Shown here: positions 24,722-33,241 of the stretch, one piece after another | Position numbering within the stretch: position 1 is the first letter of the stretch | Layout of the letters: each line of letters begins with the position of its first letter | Assembly: GCA_965275905.1 (NCBI GenBank) | Contig: CBDHYJ010000035.1 | Coordinates: 62,001 to 126,000, forward strand | DNA: 64,000 bases | Direction: 5' to 3' | DNA from: CBDAQD01 sp965275905 | GTDB lineage: Bacteria; Pseudomonadota; Alphaproteobacteria; Rhizobiales; JAJFHC01 | The notes under the pieces: model-generated | What the model was told of the DNA's origin: nothing | What the model saw: the letters and a program-made list of their open reading frames with translations, nothing else | Databases searched by the model: none | Translations under genes and position numbers: made by a program

Positions 24722-26225
24722 ATCCGCTCCGGGGAGGCTGACTGAATACGCACCGGTCGGCATCGTCGATATCGGATCGAACTCCGTTCGTCTCGTCATC
24801 TATGACGGCGCGCGCCGCAGTCCGGCGGCATTTTTCAACGAGAAGATTCTCTGTGGCCTTGGACGTGGGCTTTCCAAGACGGGGCGGATGAGCGAAGCCA
24901 GCATCGGCCGCGCTCTGGTCGCGCTGATGCGGTTCCGCGAACTTGCCGACCAGATCGGCGTAAGCAAGGTTTATGCGATTGCAACTGCGGCGTCGCGTGA
25001 GGCCGAGAACGGTCCGGAGTTCATTCGCAGCGCGAAGAACGCGCTTAACGTGCCGATCCGTGTGCTGAGCGGCCGCGAAGAAGCCAGGTTCGCCGCCCTT
25101 GGCGTTCTGTCCGGAAACCCTGGCGCAAACGGAATAATTGGTGATCTGGGCGGGGGCAGTCTTGAACTGACCGTGCTGCGAAGCGGCGAGATTGCGGAAG
25201 GCATCACCCTGCCACTCGGCCCGTTGCGTCTCATGGACACAGCCAACGGATCAAACCGCAAGGCGCGGAAAGTCATCGGCGATGCCATCGACGAACTCGA
25301 CTTTCTGGATGGCCTGGAGGGGCAGGAGTTTTTCGCTGTGGGCGGAACCTGGCGAAACCTGGCAAGGCTGCATATGGCGCATGCGGATTACCCGCTTTCG
25401 GTTCTGCACAACTACCGGATTCCATTTGAAGCCGCTTGCGATATTGCACATCTCGTCAGCGGCCTTAGCGCGGCCTCGCTCCGCGATGTTCACGCGATCT
25501 CTGCGAATCGCGCCGAGACGCTGCCATACGGCGCGATCGTCCTTGAAAATCTGCTGAAGCGGACGCGTGTCCGTGATGTGGTCGTGTCCGCCTATGGTGT
25601 GCGCGAGGGGCTCCTTTTCAGTAAGCTGAAGCCGAAGTCCCGGGAACGCGATCCGTTGCTCTCCGCGGCATGGGATCTGGCCCGATTGCGGTCGCGATCG
25701 CCCAAGGGCGCCAAGGAGCTGGCGGCGTGGAGCGATCAGTTGTTTGGCGAAGACGGGCTGACGGAAAGCGAAGAACAGCACAGGTTGCGGCACGCTTCGT
25801 GCCTGATGGCCGACATCGGCTGGCGCGCGCATCAGGACTATCGCGGCGAGCAGAGCCTGAACATCGTTGCCCATGCCGCCTTCGGCGGGGTAGATCATCC
25901 CGGCCGGGCATTTCTGGCCCTGACGGTTTACTTCAGGTATCAGGGCCTGCGTGACGATACGGTTAGCCCGCGATTGCGAGAACTCGTCGACGAAGCGGCG
26001 ATGGAAAGGGCCCGCATCGTTGCGGCATGCCAGAGGCTGGCCTACACGCTTTCAGGCTTCATGCCGGGCATCCTGCCCAAGACCACGCTGCAACTCACGA
26101 AGAAACGCCTGACGTTGACGTTGAAGCGCCGTCACCGAAACCTGCATGGCGAACCGGTCGTCAAACGGCTCGGCGACCTTGCGCGTCAGCTTCAGGTGTC
26201 GCCGTTTCTTGAAGTCGAGCAATAA
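24708..26225 (+). CDS. ppx: Exopolyphosphatase / pppGpp phosphohydrolase
   Basis: 505 residues from a GTG at 24708 that overlaps ppk1 by 14 bp, suggesting translational coupling. The actin-like ASKHA fold shows in VGIVDIGSNSVRLVIYDG (phosphate 1) and GIIGDLGGGSLELTVL (phosphate 2). The C-terminal half is longer than in minimal Ppx and includes an HD-like helical region (about 330-430, with SCLMADIGWRAHQDYRG and NIVAHAAFGGVDHPGRA). It degrades polyphosphate from its ends, and related GppA enzymes hydrolyse pppGpp. Confidence 0.95.
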   Translation: MSKRESAPGRLTEYAPVGIVDIGSNSVRLVIYDGARRSPAAFFNEKILCGLGRGLSKTGRMSEASIGRALVALMRFRELADQIGVSKVYAIATAASREAENGPEFIRSAKNALNVPIRVLSGREEARFAALGVLSGNPGANGIIGDLGGGSLELTVLRSGEIAEGITLPLGPLRLMDTANGSNRKARKVIGDAIDELDFLDGLEGQEFFAVGGTWRNLARLHMAHADYPLSVLHNYRIPFEAACDIAHLVSGLSAASLRDVHAISANRAETLPYGAIVLENLLKRTRVRDVVVSAYGVREGLLFSKLKPKSRERDPLLSAAWDLARLRSRSPKGAKELAAWSDQLFGEDGLTESEEQHRLRHASCLMADIGWRAHQDYRGEQSLNIVAHAAFGGVDHPGRAFLALTVYFRYQGLRDDTVSPRLRELVDEAAMERARIVAACQRLAYTLSGFMPGILPKTTLQLTKKRLTLTLKRRHRNLHGEPVVKRLGDLARQLQVSPFLEVEQ

Positions 26226-26234
26226 GGGAACAGG

Positions 26235-27428
26235 CTAGTCGGCCGAGTGGACGAGACGAGGTCTCGCCGCTGTCGCCGGCTTCGGCAAGATCACCGCTTC
26301 GCCGTCCTCGATCGCAAGGCAATAGTCGCCGTGTTTGAGTCTGATGGCGTCTTCACCGAAAATCTCGCGGCGCCAGCCCTTCAGCGCCGGAACGTCAGCG
26401 TTATCGTCCGCTGCAATCTTTTCGAGATCGCTTACGGTCGCTATCAGCTTCTGCGCAACGCGATTCTTGTCGCAGGTAATCTTGAGTGCGACTTTGAGCA
26501 TCTCGATGATCGGACCGAGGCCCTGAGGTAGTGGCTCGGAGCCTTTCCGGGGATTGGGAAGCTCCGACGTGTCTCTGCCGAGTCCCCTGTGAACCGCATC
26601 GATCAGGTCGCGCGCCTGTCCACTTCGGCCAAACCCTCGGGGCACAGCCCGCAACCGGTCCAGGTCGCCTGTCTGCTTGGGCATCTGCAGGGCGATTTCC
26701 TGAAGTGCTTCGTCTTTCACAATTCGGTTGCGCGGCACATCGCGGGCTTGTGCTTCGCGTTCCCTCCAGGCCGAAATCTCGATAAGAACGGCCAGCGCCC
26801 GCTTCGATCTGGTCTTGAACTTGATGCGCTTCCAGGCGTCACGAGGATCCGTCGTGTAGGTCGCCGGCGATTCCAGAACCGCCATTTCCTCGGCGAGCCA
26901 ATGGGCTCGGCCCGAGCCGTCAAGCTGTTGCTTGATGTTTGCATAGGCATCGCGGAGGTGGGTCACATCCGCCATCGCATAGGTGAGCTGCTTGTCCGTG
27001 AGCGGCCGACGCGACCAGTCTGTAAAGCGTGACGTCTTGTCGATCTGATGACCGGTCAGTTGCCGGATCAGGTTTTCATACCCGACAGAATCTCCGAAGC
27101 CGCATACCATCGCCGCCACCTGCGTGTCGAACAGCGGTTTCGGGATCACGCCTGCCTGGTGGTGCACGATCTCGATGTCCTGTCTCGCCGCATGGAAAAC
27201 CTTCACGACGGAGGTGTTGGCCATCAGGTCGTAGAATGGCTGCAGATCGATGCCCTCGGCAAGCGGGTCCACGATCACCTCTTCGGTGCTGCTGGCCATC
27301 TGGATCAGGCACAGTTTCGGCCAGAACGTGGTTTCGCGAAGGAACTCCGTGTCGACTGTGATGAACGGTGCTTGGGAGAGACGCGAACAAACGTCGGCGA
27401 GCGAATCGCTTTCGGTAACAATTTTCAT
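26235..27428 (-). CDS. rnd: Ribonuclease D
   Basis: 397 residues from the ATG at 27428; the longer upstream frame crosses the aspS promoter region. RNase D is a 3'-5' exoribonuclease that trims tRNA precursors. The DEDDy exonuclease residues are visible: VDTEFLRE (D, E), FHAARQDIE (D) and TYAMADVTHL (Y, D). An HRDC domain follows (about 215-290, REREAQARDVPRNRIVKDEAL), plus a second helical region. It converges on ppx with 9 bp between stops and shares a divergent promoter region with aspS. Confidence 0.96.
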   Translation of the reverse strand: MKIVTESDSLADVCSRLSQAPFITVDTEFLRETTFWPKLCLIQMASSTEEVIVDPLAEGIDLQPFYDLMANTSVVKVFHAARQDIEIVHHQAGVIPKPLFDTQVAAMVCGFGDSVGYENLIRQLTGHQIDKTSRFTDWSRRPLTDKQLTYAMADVTHLRDAYANIKQQLDGSGRAHWLAEEMAVLESPATYTTDPRDAWKRIKFKTRSKRALAVLIEISAWREREAQARDVPRNRIVKDEALQEIALQMPKQTGDLDRLRAVPRGFGRSGQARDLIDAVHRGLGRDTSELPNPRKGSEPLPQGLGPIIEMLKVALKITCDKNRVAQKLIATVSDLEKIAADDNADVPALKGWRREIFGEDAIRLKHGDYCLAIEDGEAVILPKPATAARPRLVHSAD

Positions 27429-27480
27429 GGTGCCCTCTATACCGCAGATTCGCTGGTGTGTCTCAAATCCTCGTGCACGC

Positions 27481-27509
27481 TTGACAAATTGTTCCGCTCG
27501 TGCGCTTTT
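27481..27509 (+). promoter_or_regulatory. Candidate aspS promoter
   Basis: TTGACA at 27481-27486, a 17-bp spacer and GCTTTT at 27504-27509, placing the transcript start roughly 20 bases before the aspS ATG. The -35 hexamer is consensus and the -10 is weak. Confidence 0.4.
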
Positions 27510-27536
27510 CCCGTCGAATTTTCCAAGGGATTGAAG

Positions 27537-29321
27537 ATGCATCCGTACCGGACTCACACCTGTGGCGAGCTGAGAAATACTGATGTCGGGGAGGCTGTCA
27601 GGGTCTCCGGCTGGGTTCACCGAATTCGCGATCATGGCGGCCTTCTGTTCCTCGATTTACGGGATCATTACGGCCTTACACAATGCGTGGTGGAGCCGGA
27701 CTCAAGCGAGTTTGCCAAAGCCGAGACGTTGCGCGCCGAATGGGTCGTGAAGGTCGACGGCCGGGTCGTTGCCCGCAGTGATGAAACGATCAATGAAAGC
27801 CTGCCGACCGGCCATGTCGAAGTGCGGATTGACGGGCTCGAGATCCTGAGCGAGGCAAGTGAGCTGCCCCTGCCGGTTTTCGGCGATCAGGAATATCCTG
27901 AAGAGACACGTCTCAAATACAGGTTTCTGGATCTTCGGCGGGACCGGATTCATAACAACATCATCAGGCGCTCCGAGATCATTTCATCCATACGCCGCCG
28001 CATGACCGACGGCGGGTTCCTCGAATTCCAGACACCAATCCTCACGGCTTCGAGCCCGGAGGGTGCGCGGGATTTTCTGGTGCCGAGCAGGATGCACCCC
28101 GGCAAGTTTTACGCTCTGCCGCAGGCGCCGCAGCAGTTCAAACAGCTCACGATGATTGCCGGCTTTGACCGGTATTTCCAGATCGCTGCCTGTTTCCGGG
28201 ACGAGGATGCCCGCGCCGACCGTTCGCCCGGCGAGTTTTATCAGCTTGATATCGAGATGAGCTTCGTTGAGCAGGACGATGTCTTCAATGCGGTCGAGCC
28301 GGTTTTGCGCGGGCTGTTCGAGGAATTCGGTGGCGGCAAGCCGGTGACGCCGGAGTTTCCACGTATCCCGTATGCCGAGGCCATGCGGAAGTATGGTTCG
28401 GACAAGCCGGACTTGCGTAATCCGATTGTGATGGAAAACGTCACGGACGCATTCCGCGACTCCGGTTTCAAGATCTTCGCGGGTCAGATTGCGGGCGATG
28501 AAAAGGTGGAAGTCTGGGCGATCCCGGCCAAGGGCGGCGGCAGCCGGGCGTTCTGCGACCGTATGAACTCCTGGGCGCAGGGCGAGGGCCAGCCGGGACT
28601 GGGCTACATCTTTTTCCGGGAAGGCGAGGGCGCGGGGCCGATCGCGAAGAACATCGGCCCGGAACGCACGGAATCCATCAGGACACAACTCGGGCTCGAA
28701 GACGGTGATGCAGTCTTCTTTGTGTGTGGCCTGCCAAAGGTGTTCACGGCATTTGCGGGCGCCGCACGGCAGAAGGTCGGATTCGACCTTGAACTGGTCG
28801 ACACGGACCGGTTCGAATTCTGCTGGATTGTCGACTTCCCGATGTATGAGTACGACGAAACGGAAAAGAAGGTCGACTTCTCGCACAACCCGTTTTCGAT
28901 GCCGCAGGGCGGACTCGAAGCGCTCGAGACGAAAGACCCGCTCGATATCCTGGGTTTCCAGTACGATATCGTCTGCAACGGTATCGAACTGTCGTCGGGC
29001 GCGATCCGGAACCACAAGCCCGAGATCATGTACAAGGCCTTCGAGATTGCCGGTTACGGTCCGGAAGTGGTCGAAGAGAAGTTCGGCGGCATGCTGCGGG
29101 CGCTCCAATATGGCGCGCCTCCGCACGGCGGCATCGCGCCCGGCATTGACCGCATCGTGATGCTTCTGTGCGGCGAGGAAAACCTGCGTGAAGTGACGAT
29201 GTTCCCCATGAACCAGCAGGCCGAGGACCTGCTCATGGGCGCGCCGTCGGAGGTCTCATCGCGTCAGTTGCGCGAGTTGCACATCAGGCTGAACCTGCCC
29301 GACGCAAAACCTGAAAGCTAG
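27537..29321 (+). CDS. aspS: Aspartyl-tRNA synthetase
   Basis: 594 residues from the ATG at 27537, with AAGGGA upstream. A class II synthetase: N-terminal anticodon-binding OB domain (about 1-105, THTCGELRNTDVGEAVRVSGWVHRIRDHGGLLFLDLRD), then catalytic motifs 1-3 with PQAPQQFKQ and the C-terminal APGIDRIVM. The bacterial-type insertion domain is present (about 290-420). In organisms with GatCAB the enzyme may be non-discriminating and also charge tRNA-Asn; the sequence alone does not decide this. Its stop overlaps that of the convergent PfkB gene by 4 bp. Confidence 0.98.
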   Translation: MHPYRTHTCGELRNTDVGEAVRVSGWVHRIRDHGGLLFLDLRDHYGLTQCVVEPDSSEFAKAETLRAEWVVKVDGRVVARSDETINESLPTGHVEVRIDGLEILSEASELPLPVFGDQEYPEETRLKYRFLDLRRDRIHNNIIRRSEIISSIRRRMTDGGFLEFQTPILTASSPEGARDFLVPSRMHPGKFYALPQAPQQFKQLTMIAGFDRYFQIAACFRDEDARADRSPGEFYQLDIEMSFVEQDDVFNAVEPVLRGLFEEFGGGKPVTPEFPRIPYAEAMRKYGSDKPDLRNPIVMENVTDAFRDSGFKIFAGQIAGDEKVEVWAIPAKGGGSRAFCDRMNSWAQGEGQPGLGYIFFREGEGAGPIAKNIGPERTESIRTQLGLEDGDAVFFVCGLPKVFTAFAGAARQKVGFDLELVDTDRFEFCWIVDFPMYEYDETEKKVDFSHNPFSMPQGGLEALETKDPLDILGFQYDIVCNGIELSSGAIRNHKPEIMYKAFEIAGYGPEVVEEKFGGMLRALQYGAPPHGGIAPGIDRIVMLLCGEENLREVTMFPMNQQAEDLLMGAPSEVSSRQLRELHIRLNLPDAKPES

Positions 29322-30214
29322 GCCGCTTCGGTCTCAAACTCGTCTCTGGTTGCCTCGATATCCTTGAGACTCGGAATGCTCTCCGCATTGCCCAGGTGCT
29401 GAATGGCGTGCGCTGATGCCGCGCGGGCAAACGTGAAATGCTCGGTCCAGGTTTTCTCGGGCCCATGCAGATAGGAATACATGTAGGCGCCGTGAAAGAT
29501 GTCGCCGGCACCGTTGGTGTCGATGACCCGATCGCCTGGAACCGGCAATGCCGGGAGGTGCTTGACGTCGTCGCCCTTTTCCCACCAGATCATGCCGCGT
29601 GAGCCCTGGGTAACGCCTGCGACCGTGCATCCCTTGCTTTCGAGGTAACGGAGCATCTCTTCCGGTGACATGTTCATCTGTTCGCAAAGCCGTTCGGCCA
29701 CGATGGCGACATCGATGAACTCCAGAAGCTCTTCCGTATTCTGCCTGAGGCTGCCGCCGTCGAGCGAGGTCAGGATTCCCTGTTCCCGGCAGAGATGCGC
29801 GTAATGCAGGGCGGCCTGATGCTGATGGCCGTCCAGATGCAAGGCGCGACAACCTGTCAGGTCGAGGTGCGGATAGGGGGTCAGATAATTGTCATCGCGG
29901 CAGCGGACGATCGCCCGCTTGCCATTGTTCGGCATGATCAGCGAGAGAGAACTTTCCTTGACGACCCTTGCATGGATCTGAATGCCGTGACGTGCCGCCA
30001 TTTCCCTGAACATGCCGGCAAGCCAGTCATCGGCGAGCGATGTCAGCAGCTCCGGCTTTATTCCCAGTTTGGCGCAGCAAAAAGCGGCCGTAACGGCGTT
30101 GCCGCCGAAGCTTACGGCGTAATCCTCGGCGACATACTTGTCGTCTCCCGTCGGCATGTGATCCGTGATGAACGTGACGTCGATATACGACTGGCCGATG
30201 AATAGCGTCTGCAT
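29318..30214 (-). CDS. PfkB-family carbohydrate/nucleoside kinase
   Basis: 298 residues. A ribokinase-like fold with the N-terminal glycine-rich motif VSFGGNAVTAAFCCAKLG and the C-terminal signature VIDTNGAGDIFHGAY, whose Asp (of GAGD) is the catalytic base. The usual substrates are sugars or adenosine, and nothing in the sequence distinguishes them. The gene faces aspS tail to tail with a 4-bp overlap. The start ATG is supported by the canonical beginning QTLFIGQSYIDVTFITD. Confidence 0.92.
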   Translation of the reverse strand: MQTLFIGQSYIDVTFITDHMPTGDDKYVAEDYAVSFGGNAVTAAFCCAKLGIKPELLTSLADDWLAGMFREMAARHGIQIHARVVKESSLSLIMPNNGKRAIVRCRDDNYLTPYPHLDLTGCRALHLDGHQHQAALHYAHLCREQGILTSLDGGSLRQNTEELLEFIDVAIVAERLCEQMNMSPEEMLRYLESKGCTVAGVTQGSRGMIWWEKGDDVKHLPALPVPGDRVIDTNGAGDIFHGAYMYSYLHGPEKTWTEHFTFARAASAHAIQHLGNAESIPSLKDIEATRDEFETEAA

Positions 30215-30301
30215 GGCAGGGAGGGTCCGTTGAAACGTTTTCCGATGACGGCTCGGACGTTATGCGACTTGGCGGTTCGGTTCAAACCTTCCGTCGTGCC
30301 G

Positions 30302-30883
30302 TCAGTACTCTATCTGTCGCCACCAGGAATGGCTGTCCAGTTTACGCCTTAGAGGCGTGTCGACCGCGCCGGGGGCGGAATCGATGTAGCGCTTGGCCTC
30401 CACACGGGACTGACCTTTCAGCGCGGCCAGGTATTCAACCGCTCCCTCGAGTGAATAGGATATGCCGGTTGCCTCGGCGAAATTGCCGGAAAGATCAGTC
30501 CAGACCGCGGCCCGATAGCCTTTGGCGTCAAGCCATGCCGCCACAGTGTCCGAGACACCGTCATATTTGCTTCTTCGGCCTCCGGACTGGACATCGACAT
30601 ATCCGATATTGAGAGGGTCAGCACGTTCGCGTGCCGCAAGGTCGCCAACCGCGTCCAGCGGATCGTTTCTGTGACTGCGCGTGTAACTGGTCTTACAGGG
30701 AACGCCGTGGTCATGATCTATGACGACGGTCAGCGCCTGAAGCCTCTTGGGCGATACGCGCACGAATTCCAGCGGAAGAGGCGGGCCGGCATCGCGCGCC
30801 CATTCGCCCGACACGTGCGGTTCCAGGTTGTCGAGATCCCACAGCAGGGAGCCCCAGCCAATGATGACAATGGTCTGACTCAC
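30302..30883 (-). CDS. Gamma-glutamylcyclotransferase-like protein
   Basis: 193 residues from a GTG at 30883. The beginning TIVIIGWGSLLWDLDNL resembles the GYGSLxW strand of the gamma-glutamylcyclotransferase/ChaC fold, and PLEFVRVSPKR fits the following segment; this is an inference from motif shape. Enzymes of that fold cleave gamma-glutamyl bonds to give 5-oxoproline, but I cannot confirm the catalytic glutamate. It begins 10 bp after the lipoprotein gene and is third in a three-gene minus-strand cluster. No signal peptide is present, so it should be cytoplasmic. Confidence 0.6.
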   Translation of the reverse strand: MSQTIVIIGWGSLLWDLDNLEPHVSGEWARDAGPPLPLEFVRVSPKRLQALTVVIDHDHGVPCKTSYTRSHRNDPLDAVGDLAARERADPLNIGYVDVQSGGRRSKYDGVSDTVAAWLDAKGYRAAVWTDLSGNFAEATGISYSLEGAVEYLAALKGQSRVEAKRYIDSAPGAVDTPLRRKLDSHSWWRQIEY

Positions 30884-30893
30884 AGGTCGGATT

Positions 30894-31538
30894 TTAGGCG
30901 GTCGGTTTGGGCGGTGACCAGCCCGCTTTCCATTTTTCCAGCGGCACCACGACCGGCTCGACGCCATTGGCGAAGAACCAGGAGTCGATCGCCCATGAGG
31001 CGCCGGTCTTGTTCTCAACGAGCACGGCCGTGTTGTGAGGCCAACGGTCGATGAATTGTCCCCGCCAGGCCGCTTCGCCGATCTTGTGGAAACGGATCAG
31101 GTTGTCTCTTCTGAGTAGTTTCAGATAGGTCGTCGTGTTGACGGTCTCGTCGATGCAATCCTGCTGGAACTTGTTCTTTGCGAACAGGTCCGCGCCCGCC
31201 TCGTCGATGTCGGTTCCCGTCGCGGAACCGACCTTCTTTTCAAGCAGGGCGATTGCTTTCGCGACGGTCGCACGTTCTTCCGCCGGGGTCCGGGGCGTCG
31301 ACTTGAAGACCGCGCGCACCTTGCTCCAGCCGGCAGGCGAGATCTGCACTTTGGCTTTGGTCATGCAGCCATATCCGTAGCAGATCGTAAAGTTGGCCGG
31401 TGTTGGTTCCGGTTCTGCATAGGCAGTGACAAACTCTTGGCCGCGTGAGCAACCGGCAGCAAGCAACACCGTCCCCAAGATAATGAACCGGCGGCTCAAC
31501 AGCTCTACGAGTTGTCGCCTGTTATCAACCCTTCTCAT
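30894..31538 (-). CDS. Putative lipoprotein of unknown function
   Basis: 214 residues. The lipobox LLAAGC near residue 30, after the hydrophobic FIILGTVLLAAG, marks a likely lipid-anchored outer- or inner-membrane protein. The mature domain has paired cysteines (ICYGYGCM and DCIDE) and the pattern RPNTAVLVENKTG-like near the C-terminus (actual text WPHNTAVLVENKTGASWAIDSW). I recognise no characterised family. A TTG further in (MSRRFIILG) could be the true start. It lies 14 bp after the outer-membrane protein gene and 10 bp before the cyclotransferase-like gene. Confidence 0.7.
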   Translation of the reverse strand: MRRVDNRRQLVELLSRRFIILGTVLLAAGCSRGQEFVTAYAEPEPTPANFTICYGYGCMTKAKVQISPAGWSKVRAVFKSTPRTPAEERATVAKAIALLEKKVGSATGTDIDEAGADLFAKNKFQQDCIDETVNTTTYLKLLRRDNLIRFHKIGEAAWRGQFIDRWPHNTAVLVENKTGASWAIDSWFFANGVEPVVVPLEKWKAGWSPPKPTA

Positions 31539-31552
31539 GCGGTGCTACGGAT

Positions 31553-32410
31553 CTAGAACGCGAAACCTGTTCGAATGAAGAACCGAGGAGTAATTCCACC
31601 ATCAATCTCATCTTTGTAATCAAAGTTGAGCGGTGAACGTCCGGATACCTTAATCGATGGACTATAATCGAGCGCAAAGCCGGCACCCACGAAGGGTTTG
31701 AACTCTGTGTTTGCCACGTTGTTGTAAACGTCAATCCAGAAGTCGATGTCGACACCGAATGTGAAACCGACATCGGTCTCCGAGTTGGTAAAGCTGCTCA
31801 CGTTGCCGGCTTCATTGGTCGTAAATTTGAGCTTCCGCTGCTCAAGGCGTACGCCGACGAACGGCGTTACATCAACATCGACATTGCCCAGCGACCCACC
31901 GAATTCGTAGCCCAGATAAGGCATGACAAAGAAATCTTTGGAATATTCCGAATGGGTGTCGACTCCGATCGGAGTCGGATGAATGTCAAACCTCGAACGC
32001 GTCTGATCGTCACCGCCCAGGAATACCCGGCCCCACGCACCGGCAACAGGGCCTCTTGGGTAGAAACCGTCGCCACTAGCGCCTGTGTTTGCCAGATTCC
32101 CGTAATTGGCCACATTGGCGAACAGGAAGATCAGCGGGATGCGGAAGTCGATCCCGAGCGAGGTAATCGTGCCCGAGTCACGGTCATCGTTGTTGTACTG
32201 CGTCACACCTGCGACGCTTTGACGAACTTCGCTTTCGGGATTCGCGAAACTGAAGCCGAAGTCGACGCTGAATTTCGACTTGGGCATTGAATTGCGGCTT
32301 TGCCCGGCCTGTGCGGTGACGTCCGGATCAGCGACCGCCACATCGGTTGAAACGAGAGATGTGGCAAGAAAGACACCTGCCAACGTGGATAATAGAGTAA
32401 CGCGGATCAT
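31553..32410 (-). CDS. Putative outer-membrane beta-barrel protein
   Basis: 285 residues from the ATG at 32410, which has GGGGGAA upstream; a TTG at 32425 is also in frame. A signal peptide (residues 1-28) is followed by repeating amphipathic beta strands rich in Phe, Tyr and Gly, ending RFFIRTGFAF with the C-terminal phenylalanine typical of outer-membrane barrels. I recognise no family with certainty. It is first in a three-gene cluster with a lipoprotein and a cyclotransferase-like protein, all closely spaced, and is divergent from the DUF4149 gene. Confidence 0.75.
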   Translation of the reverse strand: MIRVTLLSTLAGVFLATSLVSTDVAVADPDVTAQAGQSRNSMPKSKFSVDFGFSFANPESEVRQSVAGVTQYNNDDRDSGTITSLGIDFRIPLIFLFANVANYGNLANTGASGDGFYPRGPVAGAWGRVFLGGDDQTRSRFDIHPTPIGVDTHSEYSKDFFVMPYLGYEFGGSLGNVDVDVTPFVGVRLEQRKLKFTTNEAGNVSSFTNSETDVGFTFGVDIDFWIDVYNNVANTEFKPFVGAGFALDYSPSIKVSGRSPLNFDYKDEIDGGITPRFFIRTGFAF

Positions 32411-32754
32411 CGTGAATTCCCCCAACCGTTGCCCAACTGCAAAACCTTAGGTGCTCGCGTCGAGCCCTGTCAAAGGCGGCTTTGACGTTGCGGAATCCGG
32501 GATTTCCCAGCGTTCGATTTGAAGCTGGGATTCGAACTGTCGAAATCGGGACTTAGGAAAATTCGTATCCTGAGCATTGTCTCCGGCGGCAGCAAACGTT
32601 CGGAAATTTGTTCGGCAGTGATGCAAATTAGTCACAAGGTGTGCGGGTCGGCCAGCGGGAGCGGTCTTCGAATCCAAGGGATGTCGACTCTGAGTCGACA
32701 TCCCGTTACGGGTAGAGGAGACTGCGCCGCGTCTTGAGGGAGAAGAGCCAAATC
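32411..32754. other. Divergent intergenic region with a perfect 27-bp palindrome
   Basis: 344 bp between the outer-membrane protein gene and the DUF4149 gene. No gene is apparent. Its main feature is the palindrome at 32678-32704 (listed separately), and a second short inverted repeat, CCCG/CGGG, follows at 32702-32712. The rest holds the two divergent promoters, which I could not place confidently. Confidence 0.6.
32678..32704. promoter_or_regulatory. Perfect 13-1-13 palindrome
   Basis: GGGATGTCGACTC (32678-32690), one T, then its exact reverse complement GAGTCGACATCCC (32692-32704). It lies 51 bp upstream of the DUF4149 ATG. It is too perfect to be chance at this length and could be an operator or a 5'-leader hairpin. 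No T tract follows on either strand, so termination is unlikely. Confidence 0.6.
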
Positions 32755-33174
32755 ATGCTGCAGATCACGGTCACACTTGTTCTCGGTCTTGTCGTCGGCG
32801 GCATGGCATTCTTTTCCGGTGTTGTCGCGCCGATCGTGTTCAAGGCCCTCGATACGGACAACGGCGGCAGGTTCCTGCGTGCGATCTTTCCCGTCTACTA
32901 TCTTTACATGGGCGCGCTGAGCGTCGCCGCCATGGCGTTGCTATATGCCGACGGAAAGCAATTCGATGGTTCAGTCCTGACGCTTATTGCAGCCGGATTC
33001 TTCCTTGCCCGCTTCGTACTCGTGCCACGCATCAATGAACTCCGAGATGCGGCGCGGGCCGGTGATCAGGAGGCGGAAAAGTCGTTCGGCCGGTTTCACA
33101 GGGGCAGCGTTATTCTGAATACGATCCAGTTCGCCGCCGCATTCGGAATCTTGTACCGGGTGCTTGCAGCATGA
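32755..33174 (+). CDS. DUF4149 membrane protein
   Basis: 139 residues from the ATG at 32755, preceded by AGGGAGAAG at 10-base spacing; a TTG at 32734 is less likely. Four hydrophobic segments are visible (about residues 5-25, 45-63, 72-90, 115-135), with the DUF4149/TMEM205-like pattern of small charged loops (LVPRINELRDAARAGD and FGRFHRGSVILN). The function of this family in bacteria is unknown. A perfect palindrome precedes it and a strong bidirectional terminator follows it. Confidence 0.88.
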   Translation: MLQITVTLVLGLVVGGMAFFSGVVAPIVFKALDTDNGGRFLRAIFPVYYLYMGALSVAAMALLYADGKQFDGSVLTLIAAGFFLARFVLVPRINELRDAARAGDQEAEKSFGRFHRGSVILNTIQFAAAFGILYRVLAA

Positions 33175-33177
33175 ACG

Positions 33178-33208
33178 ATAAACCCCGGCCGACGGGGCCG
33201 GGGTTTAT
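33178..33208. terminator. Bidirectional terminator
   Basis: A 13-bp perfect stem (ATAAACCCCGGCC with GGCCGGGGTTTAT) and a 5-base loop, between the convergent DUF4149 gene (stop at 33174) and the repeat-protein gene (stop at 33242). Three Ts on each strand follow the GC-rich stem, so it can terminate both. Confidence 0.8.
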
Positions 33209-33241
33209 GCCGCGAGCCTGGCGCTCAGGATAAGAGTTTTC

